NCBI GenBank assembly: GCA_012036325.1
Contig: JAAUPC010000242.1
Location: 1-5,790 of the forward strand
From: Paracoccaceae bacterium
GTDB lineage: Bacteria; Pseudomonadota; Alphaproteobacteria; Rhodobacterales; Rhodobacteraceae
Direction: 5' to 3'
DNA: 5,790 nt
The notes beneath the pieces are model-generated. The model was not told where the DNA came from. It saw only the letters and a list, made by a program, of their open reading frames with translations, and did not search any database. Position numbers and translations under genes: made by a program. Shown here one piece after another: positions 1 through 5,560 of this stretch (position 1 is the stretch's first letter; every line of letters begins with the position of its first letter).

Positions 1-21
1 GCGCTGGGCGGCTGGGCGGTT

Positions 22-47
22 GGGGCGGGTCTGAAGCGGCCCGCCCC
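22..47. terminator. GC-rich hairpin downstream of the first minus-strand gene
   Basis: An 8-bp perfect inverted repeat (GGGGCGGG at 22-29, CCCGCCCC at 40-47) encloses a 10-base loop. It lies just past the stop codon of the minus-strand gene that ends at 58. Read on the plus strand it is followed by a C-run and then TTT; read on the minus strand no T-run follows. It could be a weak terminator, perhaps for a gene entering from the left. The first 57 bases otherwise hold only a short tandem GCTGGGCG pair (3-18) and no gene I can support. Confidence 0.3.
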
Positions 48-57
48 CCCCTTTGGC

Positions 58-900
58 CTAGGCCTTTTGTTTCCGACGCTCAACCGCAACGCCGATTCCG
101 GCTTTTGCAAGACTTGCGTTCATCGCGGCAAGATCGGATTTTTCGGGGTCGATCGAGGCCAGCAAGGCCGCCATGGCAAGACCCGGATCAACCTGGTCGA
201 TCATGGTTTGCAGCGCAGTTATCTTGATGGCGTCAATATCCAGCACGGCCGGGACAACGATGACAATCGGCTGGTCGGGCGGCAGGTCGTTCCTCGCGGC
301 ACCCGAGGCGGTGGGCAAGCTGGCCTGTGTCTGATCAGACAGCGTACCGTTCGTGGCATAGTAGGTCGACCGATTCTGCGGTGTCAGAAGAACCTTCACC
401 GGCCCGTTTGCCTGTGCCACGCGGCGGAACGCGAAGGTTCCGTTTGGCAGCTGCACAGCGCGGAAGACCGTTGGCAGCCGCAAACGGACATAGCCGCGCA
501 CTTCGAAGTTCTGGCCGACCAGCGGGGTCGGGTCGAGGGGGTTGGGGCCAGGAAACTGGAAGGCAGACGGAAGCACCGCTACCAGCGCAGTGCCATTGGC
601 CGGGATCGTGAAGTTGCCGGTCGAAGGGCTGAAGACTGTGCCCGCCGCGTTACCGTTCAGAACGCCCGGCGCGTTATTCACGCCGGGTGTGTCGATGAAG
701 ACGACCGTGTTGCCGATCAGGTTGCGTTCCGGCGGGGCACCGGGGGCAACCACGAACTCGATCGCGTAGGTGTAGTCCACCGCTTCAAGGTTGGTGATTT
801 CCAGAAAATAGCCCTGGAACACCTTGTCGATGCCGGATTGGCCGATCGGGGTGGCGGGGGACTGGGGCTTCCAGATGAGTTCGAAATGCGAGACTTCCAT
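58..900 (-). CDS. Hypothetical protein, 280 aa, family not recognised
   Basis: I do not recognise this protein and assign no function. The chosen ATG (codon 898-900) has AAGGAAAG about 8 bases upstream on the minus strand and gives a protein beginning MEVSHFELIW. A TTG 24 codons further upstream (972) keeps the frame open but has no better ribosome site, so I reject it. Residues 1-50 and 125-175 show alternating hydrophobic and polar residues typical of beta strands, separated by Gly/Pro/Asn-rich loops (about 53-130). Residues 210-280 look different: a hydrophobic strand (PIVIVVPAVLDID), then likely helices, then a basic tail (ERRKQKA). There is no cysteine, signal peptide or membrane segment. 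The composition suggests a soluble beta-rich protein with a helical C-terminus. The long opposite-strand frame over the same region is Arg/His-rich and looks like a shadow. It appears monocistronic within the window. Confidence 0.75.
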   Translation of the reverse strand: MEVSHFELIWKPQSPATPIGQSGIDKVFQGYFLEITNLEAVDYTYAIEFVVAPGAPPERNLIGNTVVFIDTPGVNNAPGVLNGNAAGTVFSPSTGNFTIPANGTALVAVLPSAFQFPGPNPLDPTPLVGQNFEVRGYVRLRLPTVFRAVQLPNGTFAFRRVAQANGPVKVLLTPQNRSTYYATNGTLSDQTQASLPTASGAARNDLPPDQPIVIVVPAVLDIDAIKITALQTMIDQVDPGLAMAALLASIDPEKSDLAAMNASLAKAGIGVAVERRKQKA

Positions 901-1102
901 GAAAAGAACTTTCCTTGCAAAGGCTGAAAAGGCAGCGGTTAAATTGGGGATCGTCAAAAAAAGGGTAGACAAGTGCCTGACGGTGACGGGGAAGCGCGGT
1001 CCTTGGCAGTGGGGAATTCCTTACCCCCGCCCGGCGGCGAGGTTGGGGCCGAGGACCGGATGTGATAGGCTGGCTGCCCTGACAGCGTTGGAGGAGGACG
1101 AC
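901..1102. other. Gap between the hypothetical gene and the small ORF
   Basis: This 202-base divergent gap should hold promoters for the flanking genes. On the minus strand a TTGACG (952-957) could be a -35 element for the hypothetical gene, but no good -10 follows at 16-18 bases. On the plus strand I see no convincing promoter for the small ORF. An A-run at 956-962 and GC-rich sequence fill the rest. No RNA gene is evident. Confidence 0.3.
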
Positions 1103-1270
1103 ATGGGCAGACATCTGGCGGATCATCGCAGCGCAACGACCGGGGGGAAGGTGCAGCAGTTTCTGCGGCTTGCCCGAGTTCAGCGCAAGATCTGGCACCG
1201 CAGCCATGCCCCGGTGGGACCGGCGCGGCTGATCAATTTCTTGCGAATCGCGCGGGGGCGCAGCGCCTGA
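1103..1270 (+). CDS. Putative small basic protein, 55 aa
   Basis: The ATG at 1103 is preceded by GGAGGAGGA (1090-1098), one of the strongest Shine-Dalgarno matches in the window, with 5 bases between the GGAGG core (1093-1097) and the start. The frame stops with TGA at 1268-1270. The product is very basic: about ten Arg, two Lys and four His against one Asp and no Glu. A likely amphipathic helix spans residues 16-30 (KVQQFLRLARVQRKI), and a second hydrophobic/basic stretch spans 40-52 (PARLINFLRIARG). I recognise no family. The helices could bind nucleic acid or membrane, but that is a guess. It sits alone between two minus-strand genes. The frame also stays open upstream to 824 opposite the hypothetical gene, which I regard as chance. 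The ribosome site is the main support; conservation is untested. Confidence 0.45.
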   Translation: MGRHLADHRSATTGGKVQQFLRLARVQRKIWHRSHAPVGPARLINFLRIARGRSA

Positions 1271-1340
1271 CTGTCCCGGGCTGGGATCGGGGTGCTGAGT
1301 TATAGAAATCAAACGCTTGGCTGCGTGTTTTCGCGATCTG

Positions 1341-1772
1341 TCAGGCTTTGGCGGGTTTCAACCGGTTGCGCAGCACCGCCAGAACATCGCGTAGGTCGCG
1401 GATCTGGTCGGGGTTCAGGCCGGTCTTTTCGGCAAAAGCGCGGGGCACGTCTTCCGCGCGTTGGGCTAGGGTGCGGCCATCATTGGTCAGTGTCAGAACG
1501 ACCCTGCGGTCATCGGCGGGGTCGCGGCTGCGGGTCAGCCAGCCTGCGGCCTGCATCCGCTTCAAGAGCGGGGTCAGGGTGTTCGATTCCAGCCGCAGGG
1601 AGGCCCCCAATTGGCCCATGCCTTGGCCATCCTTGTCCGCGAGCGAGGCAAGGACGAGGTATTGCGGATAGGTCAGGCCCAATGGCTCCAACAGCGGGGT
1701 ATAGGCGGAATGCACGGCCTGGGCTGCGGAATGCAGCGTGAAGCAAAGCATGTCAGGGGGTGCTAGGGCCAT
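1341..1772 (-). CDS. ohrR: OhrR, MarR-family organic hydroperoxide-sensing repressor
   Basis: This is a MarR-family winged-helix repressor of 143 aa. It shows the OhrR signature MLCFTLHSA with the peroxide-sensing cysteine at residue 10. Tyr24 and Tyr35 (in LGLTYPQYLV) keep exactly the spacing of the two tyrosines that hydrogen-bond the reactive cysteine in Xanthomonas OhrR. The recognition-helix region is around 61-79 (LESNTLTPLLKRM) and the wing around 82-95 (SRDPADDRRVVLTL). Cys10 is the only cysteine, so this resembles one-cysteine OhrR, which in Bacillus is inactivated through mixed disulfide with a small thiol. The start is uncertain: ATG 1772 gives the family's usual length but no clear ribosome site. 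An ATG at 1817 would add 15 residues, including an extra Cys unlikely to be homologous. It is divergent from ohr, its likely target, and probably represses itself too. Confidence 0.9.
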   Translation of the reverse strand: MALAPPDMLCFTLHSAAQAVHSAYTPLLEPLGLTYPQYLVLASLADKDGQGMGQLGASLRLESNTLTPLLKRMQAAGWLTRSRDPADDRRVVLTLTNDGRTLAQRAEDVPRAFAEKTGLNPDQIRDLRDVLAVLRNRLKPAKA

Positions 1773-1810
1773 GCCGATTGATACATCGCGCGCGATCAAA
1801 GCGCAAGCGA

Positions 1811-1839
1811 TTGACATTGGCGGCAAGACTTCGTAGATC
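1811..1839 (+). promoter_or_regulatory. Predicted ohr promoter
   Basis: A perfect TTGACA (1811-1816) is followed after 17 bases by TAGATC (1834-1839), a 3-of-6 match to a sigma-70 -10 box. Transcription would begin around 1846, placing the OhrR-like palindrome directly on the start site, as expected for repression. The -10 match is weak, so only the -35 element is persuasive. Confidence 0.45.
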
Positions 1840-1867
1840 AATCGCATACGATTTAATCGCACACGAT
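1840..1867. promoter_or_regulatory. Probable OhrR operator (palindrome within a direct repeat)
   Basis: TACGATTTAATCGCA at 1847-1861 centres on a perfect 11-base palindrome (CGATT-T-AATCG, 1849-1859) and closely matches the form of the known Bacillus OhrR operator TACAATTAAATTGTA. The same stretch can be read as a 13-base direct repeat, AATCGCATACGAT (1840-1852) and AATCGCACACGAT (1855-1867), with 12 of 13 bases identical and a 15-base period. It lies between the predicted ohr promoter and the ohr ribosome site. Binding by the adjacent OhrR is inferred. Confidence 0.6.
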
Positions 1868-1878
1868 AGGAGACTGCC

Positions 1879-2307
1879 ATGACCGTAGACGCAAAGTACT
1901 GGACCGAGGCGAAGGCAAGCGGTGGTGGCCGTAATGGCGTGGCCGGGCTGGTCAATGGCCAGCTGACCGTGACCATGACCAGCCCGAAGGAGCTGGGCGG
2001 ATCAGGCCTGGGCCATAACCCGGAAGAGCTGTTCGCCGTGGGCTATGCCGCCTGCTATCTGGGCGCGATGCGTTTTGCTGCCAGCAGCGAAAAGCTGGGC
2101 ACGGTGCCGGACAATGCCACGGTGAACGCCCATGTCGGGATCGGCGGCCGGTCGGACGGCGGCTTTGGCCTGAAGGTCAAGCTGGTGGTCAGCCTGCCGG
2201 GTCTTGACCGCGCGGTGGCCGAGAAGATCGCGGAACGCGGGCATTTCATCTGCCCGTATTCGAACGCGACGAAGGGGAATATCGAGGTTGTGACGGAAGT
2301 CGTCTGA
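1879..2307 (+). CDS. ohr: Ohr, organic hydroperoxide resistance protein (thiol peroxidase)
   Basis: This 142-residue OsmC/Ohr-family enzyme reduces organic and fatty-acid hydroperoxides to alcohols in the cytoplasm. In the known family it is re-reduced by lipoylated dehydrogenase subunits. The catalytic cysteine is Cys59 in NPEELFAVGYAACY and the resolving cysteine is Cys125 in CPYSNATKGN; both motifs are diagnostic. Arg18 and Glu50 correspond by position to the arginine and glutamate that activate the peroxidatic thiol. The length equals the family norm. The start has AGGAG (1868-1872) six bases upstream. The N-terminal AKYWTEAKASGGGRNG is also typical of Ohr and separates it from OsmC. It is divergent from ohrR with operator-like repeats in the gap, so induction by organic peroxide is expected. 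Transcription probably ends at the hairpin 20 bases downstream. Confidence 0.97.
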   Translation: MTVDAKYWTEAKASGGGRNGVAGLVNGQLTVTMTSPKELGGSGLGHNPEELFAVGYAACYLGAMRFAASSEKLGTVPDNATVNAHVGIGGRSDGGFGLKVKLVVSLPGLDRAVAEKIAERGHFICPYSNATKGNIEVVTEVV

Positions 2308-2326
2308 CTTTGACGGGACCAAACAG

Positions 2327-2360
2327 AAAGGCCGGGCAATGTGCCCGGCCTTTTGCTTTT
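2327..2360. terminator. Strong, probably bidirectional intrinsic terminator
   Basis: A perfect 12-bp stem (AAAGGCCGGGCA at 2327-2338, TGCCCGGCCTTT at 2342-2353) closes on a 3-base ATG loop and runs into TTTTGCTTTT. On the minus strand the stem is followed by TTTCTGTTT. It lies between the convergent ohr and ilvE genes and can serve both. Confidence 0.88.
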
Positions 2361-2373
2361 CGACCTTCAAAAA

Positions 2374-3240
2374 TCAGGCGCGGACCAGCTTTTCGTATTC
2401 GGTTGCGACCCGCTTGGTCAGGTCACCCACTTCGAAGTTGTAATCGCCGATCTGGCCGACTGGCGTCACCTCAGCCGCGGTGCCGGTCAGCCAGCACTGT
2501 TCGAACCCCTCCAGCTCTTCCGGCATGATGTGGCGTTCGTGGACCTTGATCTGCATGTCCTTGAGCATCCCGATCACGGTCTGCCGGGTGATGCCGTTCA
2601 GGAAGGCGTCGGCCTTGGGGGTGTGCACTTCGCCGTCCTTGACGAAGAAGATGTTGGCACCCGTCGCCTCGGCCACATAGCCGCGATAGTCGAACATCAT
2701 CGCGTCAGAGCAGCCTTTGGCTTCGGCCGCGTGCTTGGACATCGTGCAGATCATGTAAAGACCGGCGGCCTTGGCGGCGTGGGGGATGGTTTCGGGGCTG
2801 GGACGCTTCCACTTGGCGATGTCAAGCTTCGCGCCCTTGAACTTGGCATCGCCGTAGTAGTTGCCCCAGGTCCAGCAGGCCACGGCCATGCGGATCGGGT
2901 TCTTGTTGGCGGCGACACCCATCATTTCCCCTGCACCACGCCAGGCGATGGCGCGAACGTAGGCGTCGGTCAGGTTGTTGGCCTTGAGGGTCGCCTCTTT
3001 CGCGGCGTTGATTTCTTCGACGCTGTAAGGAAGCGGCATGTCGAGGAGTTCGCCGGACATGCGCAGACGCTCGGAATGTTCGGTCGATTTGAAGATCTTG
3101 CCGTTGTAGCACCGTTCGCCTTCGAAGACCGAGGAGGCGTAGTGCATGGCATGGGTCAGGATGTGCACGTTGGCGGAACGCCAGTCCACCAGTTTGCCAT
3201 CCATCCAGATGAACCCGTCACGATCGTCATAGCCTGCCAT
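2374..3240 (-). CDS. ilvE: Branched-chain amino acid aminotransferase
   Basis: This 288-residue fold-type IV PLP enzyme is predicted to catalyse the last step of leucine, isoleucine and valine synthesis: transfer of the amino group from glutamate to the branched 2-oxo acids (reversible, cytoplasmic). The PLP-binding lysine is most likely Lys157 in HAAKAAG. Glu191 in YVAEATGANIFFV matches the conserved EGxGENLF glutamate that contacts the PLP ring nitrogen. LNGITRQTV (214-222) and LTGTAAEVTPV (251-261) are the other signature segments for phosphate binding and substrate recognition. The ATG at 3240 has GGAGGG five bases upstream. D-amino-acid transaminase and aminodeoxychorismate lyase share the fold, but the GTAAEVTP segment and length favour IlvE. 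It is convergent with ohr, shares its terminator and is divergent from the MarR gene. Confidence 0.95.
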   Translation of the reverse strand: MAGYDDRDGFIWMDGKLVDWRSANVHILTHAMHYASSVFEGERCYNGKIFKSTEHSERLRMSGELLDMPLPYSVEEINAAKEATLKANNLTDAYVRAIAWRGAGEMMGVAANKNPIRMAVACWTWGNYYGDAKFKGAKLDIAKWKRPSPETIPHAAKAAGLYMICTMSKHAAEAKGCSDAMMFDYRGYVAEATGANIFFVKDGEVHTPKADAFLNGITRQTVIGMLKDMQIKVHERHIMPEELEGFEQCWLTGTAAEVTPVGQIGDYNFEVGDLTKRVATEYEKLVRA

Positions 3241-3343
3241 CTTACCCTCCAGCTTTGCGCCCGAACTTTACGAATGTTGCGCCTGAAAGGTCCGCTTCGG
3301 ACAGATTCTTGCGCGAAATCGGGTGAGGGTTACGGGTTCGGTC

Positions 3344-3372
3344 TTGGAAAGTCAACAAGGCTGACGTAAATT
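3344..3372 (+). promoter_or_regulatory. Predicted promoter for the petP-petR run
   Basis: TTGGAA (3344-3349), a 17-base spacer and TAAATT (3367-3372) each match sigma-70 boxes at 4 of 6 positions. Transcription would start near 3379, after the upstream ATG at 3374, which agrees with the downstream ATG at 3395 as the true start. On the opposite strand TTGACT (3350-3355) abuts this -35 box and could be a -35 for ilvE, although its -10 is poor (TAACCC). The two promoters may be back to back. Confidence 0.35.
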
Positions 3373-3394
3373 CATGCGAAAGCGGGAGGGTGGG

Positions 3395-3889
3395 ATGGCC
3401 GAGACTGCCGGGGGCGAGGGGCTGCTGTTCCTGACGGATGAGCAGTTGCGCAAGGGGATTGAGGCGATGTTCTTCGCCTATCGCGGGTTCACGGCGGACC
3501 CGGACCGCATTCTTGAGGGGATGGACTATGGCCGGGCGCATCACCGGGCGATCCATTTCGTGCATCGCAGCCCCGGGACGACGGTCTCAAACCTGCTGTC
3601 GATCCTTGGTGTTACAAAGCAATCGTTGAATCGTGTGTTGCGCACTTTGATCGATGACGGTCTGGTGCGCAGTGAAAAGGGCCGCGTAGATGCACGGGAA
3701 CGGCACCTGTTCCTGACGGAGAAGGGGCTGATCCTGGAACGCGAATTGTCAGATGCGCAGCGGGCGCGGATGCGGGCGGCCTATCGTGCGGCGGGGCCGG
3801 CGGCGGTGCAGGGCTTTCGTCAGGTGCTGGAAGCGATGATGGACCCTGAGATGCGCAAGCAATACAACCGTTTGAAGGAGGGCGGTTGA
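3395..3889 (+). CDS. petP: MarR-family regulator, PetP-like
   Basis: This 164-residue MarR-type winged-helix protein has its DNA-binding domain at about 61-112. The recognition helix is near TKQSLNRVLRTLIDDGLV (74-91), and the wing includes DARERHLFLTEKG (99-111). The N-terminal stretch FLTDEQLRKGIEAMFFAYRGF and the C-terminal helices form the usual dimer region. There are no cysteines, so no thiol switch like that of OhrR. I choose ATG 3395 because GGGAGG (3384-3389) lies five bases upstream; ATG 3374 lacks a ribosome site and probably precedes the transcription start. The last base overlaps the next gene's ATG (TGATG), so the two are translationally coupled. A MarR gene directly before an OmpR-type regulator matches petP-petR of Rhodobacter capsulatus, found there next to the cytochrome bc1 operon. 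The name rests on that context and general resemblance. Ligand and targets are unknown. Confidence 0.85.
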   Translation: MAETAGGEGLLFLTDEQLRKGIEAMFFAYRGFTADPDRILEGMDYGRAHHRAIHFVHRSPGTTVSNLLSILGVTKQSLNRVLRTLIDDGLVRSEKGRVDARERHLFLTEKGLILERELSDAQRARMRAAYRAAGPAAVQGFRQVLEAMMDPEMRKQYNRLKEGG

Positions 3890-4583
3890 TGGTTCCCGAC
3901 GCGCATCTTCTGATCGTCGATGATGACGAACGCATTCGGGGCCTTCTGCAGAAGTTCCTCATGCGCAACGGGTTTCTGGTGTCCGCGGCCCGGGATGCCG
4001 CCCAGGCGCGGCGCATTCTGGGCGGGCTGGAATTTGACCTGATCGTCATGGATGTGATGATGCCGGGCGAGGATGGCGTGACGCTGACCCGCGATCTGAG
4101 GAAGCGCATGACGACGCCGATCCTGCTTTTGACGGCGAAGGGTGAAACCTCGAACCGGATCGAAGGGCTGGAGGCGGGGGCGGATGACTATCTGGTCAAG
4201 CCGTTCGAGCCGAAGGAATTGCTGCTGCGGATCAATGCGATCTTGCGGCGGGTGCCACAGGTGCGCGCGGCGGAACCGGTGCGGCAGGTGATCCATCTGG
4301 GCGCGGTGCGCTATGACCTTGACCGGGGCGAGATGTGGCGCGGCGAGGCCCCCGTCCGGCTGACGGCGACGGAAGCGGCCTGATGCGGGTCTTCGCGGCG
4401 GCACCCGGCGTGGCGATCAGCCGGGACAAGCTGGTCGGCGATCAGGCGGGCGCGGATGCGGCGCAAGAGCGGGCGGTGGATGTGCAGATCACCCGGCTGC
4501 GGCGGAAGATCGAGGTAGACCCGAAAAGCCCGCGCTATCTGCAGACGGTACGGGGTGAGGGATACATGCTGCAGCCGGATTGA
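3889..4583 (+). pseudogene. petR: OmpR/PhoB-type response regulator, PetR-like, split by a one-base frameshift
   Basis: A two-component response regulator read in two frames. The first (3889-4383) holds the complete receiver domain: acidic pocket Asp11-13, phospho-acceptor Asp55 in IVMDVMMPG, Thr82 in LLLTAKG and Lys104 in VKPFEP. It then enters the DNA-binding domain and stops at TGA 4381-4383 after RLTATEAA. The rest of the winged helix continues one base back, from CTG 4380 to TGA 4581-4583: LMRVFAAAPGVAISRDKLV, then VDVQITRLRRKIE and a YLQTVRGEGYML wing. Restoring one base at GGCCTG gives AALMRVFAA and a normal 231-residue protein. The start uses ATG 3889 with AAGGAGGG (3875-3882) six bases upstream; the in-frame TTG 3886 is less likely. 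The preserved second half suggests sequence error or very recent mutation rather than decay. In R. capsulatus PetR is reported as needed for growth, which also favours error. No partner kinase is visible. Confidence 0.88.
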
Positions 4584-4597
4584 GGGTTGGCTGACGC

Positions 4598-4634
4598 GCG
4601 GGGGTTTCACACCCCCGCACCCCCGTGGAGTATT
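4598..4634 (+). terminator. Hairpin and CCCCCG-rich motif between petR and the deacetylase gene
   Basis: A perfect 8-bp stem (GCGGGGGT at 4598-4605, ACCCCCGC at 4611-4618) with a 5-base loop begins 15 bases after the petR stop. The right arm is partly repeated as ACCCCCGT, followed by GGAGTATTT (4627-4635). No true T-run follows, so termination would be partial at best. The hairpin with GGAGTATTT resembles an intergenic motif I recall as frequent in Rhodobacteraceae genomes; that recollection is unverified. It may set the level of the downstream genes or act as an mRNA 3'-end stabiliser. Confidence 0.4.
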
Positions 4635-4651
4635 TCTCAAAAGAGCAAGCC

Positions 4652-5560
4652 ATGCTGGTTTTCAGTCATATCGATTGCGCGCGACATGTGACACCGCCGG
4701 GCCACCCGGAGCGGGTGGAAAGGCTGGCAGCGGTAGAGCGCGGTCTGACGGGGCTGACGCTGGAGCGGCGGGAGTGTCCTGTCGGCGAAGAGGCCGATGT
4801 GCTGCGCTGTCATCCGGCGTCTTACCTTGCGCGGGTGAAGGCGGCGGTGCCAAAGGACGGTTGGGCGCAACTGGATGGGGATACATTCCTGTCTCCGGGG
4901 TCATACGACGCGGCGATGCGGGCGGTCGGGGGCATCTGCGCGGCGGTGGATGCAGTGGTGTCGGGCGAGGTGAAGACGGCCTTTGTGGCGGGGCGACCAC
5001 CCGGGCACCATGCGGAACGCGACATTGCCATGGGGTTCTGCCTGTTTGGGACGGTGGCGATCGGGGCCAAGCGGGCGCTGGACCATCACGGGCTGAACCG
5101 CGTCGCCATCGTGGATTTCGACGTGCATCATGGCAATGGGACGCAGGACCTTTTGTGGGACGAGGGGCGCTGTCTCTTCGTCTCCTCGCACCAGATGCCG
5201 CTTTATCCCGGCACCGGGCGGCCGGAAGAGAAGGGCGCGCATGGCCAGATCATGAACTTGCCGCTGCGGGGTGGTGGCACCGGGCATGACATGCGGCACG
5301 TCTATGAAAGGGTTGTGTTTCCGGCGCTTGAGGCGTGGCAGCCTGAGCTTTTGCTGATCTCGGCCGGGTTTGATGCGCATGCCGATGATCCGCTGGCGGG
5401 GTTGGAATGGCGGGCCGAGGACTATGCCTGGCTGACGCGGCATCTCTGCGGGTTTGCCGGGGGGCGGGTGGTCTCGACACTTGAGGGCGGCTATGATCTG
5501 GATGCGCTGGCGGCTTCGGTCGCGGCGCATGTTGCAGTGCTGGAGGAGCGGGGCCGATGA
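4652..5560 (+). CDS. HDAC-superfamily zinc deacetylase (class II-like)
   Basis: This 302-residue member of the arginase/deacetylase superfamily is predicted to remove acetyl or related acyl groups from lysines, polyamines or small amides in the cytoplasm; the substrate cannot be read from sequence. The catalytic histidines are His119-His120 in GRPPGHHAE. The zinc ligands are Asp157 and His159 in DFDVHHGNGTQ and Asp241 in SAGFDAHADDPLAG. The transition-state tyrosine is Tyr281 in LEGGYDL. All key residues are present, so it should be active. After GFCLF the sequence has GTVAIGA, where relatives often have an Asn pair (FNNVAIAA). I start at ATG 4652 (MLVFSHIDC), which aligns with the family's N-terminus and has a modest AAGAG upstream; GTG 4625 would add nine unrelated residues inside an intergenic motif. 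Its stop overlaps the xseB start by four bases (ATGA). It resembles HDAH/AphA-type enzymes more than AcuC. Confidence 0.93.
   Translation: MLVFSHIDCARHVTPPGHPERVERLAAVERGLTGLTLERRECPVGEEADVLRCHPASYLARVKAAVPKDGWAQLDGDTFLSPGSYDAAMRAVGGICAAVDAVVSGEVKTAFVAGRPPGHHAERDIAMGFCLFGTVAIGAKRALDHHGLNRVAIVDFDVHHGNGTQDLLWDEGRCLFVSSHQMPLYPGTGRPEEKGAHGQIMNLPLRGGGTGHDMRHVYERVVFPALEAWQPELLLISAGFDAHADDPLAGLEWRAEDYAWLTRHLCGFAGGRVVSTLEGGYDLDALAASVAAHVAVLEERGR

Noticed and set aside
3..18. Tandem GCTGGGCG repeat at the left edge
   Set aside because: Only two copies at the window edge in GC-rich sequence; chance is a sufficient explanation.
67..927. Long open plus-strand frame opposite the hypothetical minus-strand gene
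   Set aside because: The product is rich in Arg, His and Gly with no recognisable motif, and starts at a TTG without a ribosome site; it looks like a high-GC antisense shadow.
1311..1332. Imperfect hairpin (AAACGC / GCGTGTTT) as a terminator between the small ORF and ohrR
   Set aside because: The stem is short and needs a bulged G; too weak to list as a feature, although TTTT follows it.
2341..3369. 342-codon plus-strand frame over ilvE
   Set aside because: It is entirely antisense to a clearly recognised gene and runs through the terminator; the composition is that of a shadow frame.
4374..4386. Programmed -1 frameshifting in the response regulator
   Set aside because: There is no X-XXY-YYZ slippery heptamer at the site (GCGGCCTGA) and no obvious downstream stimulatory structure, so a missing base is simpler.
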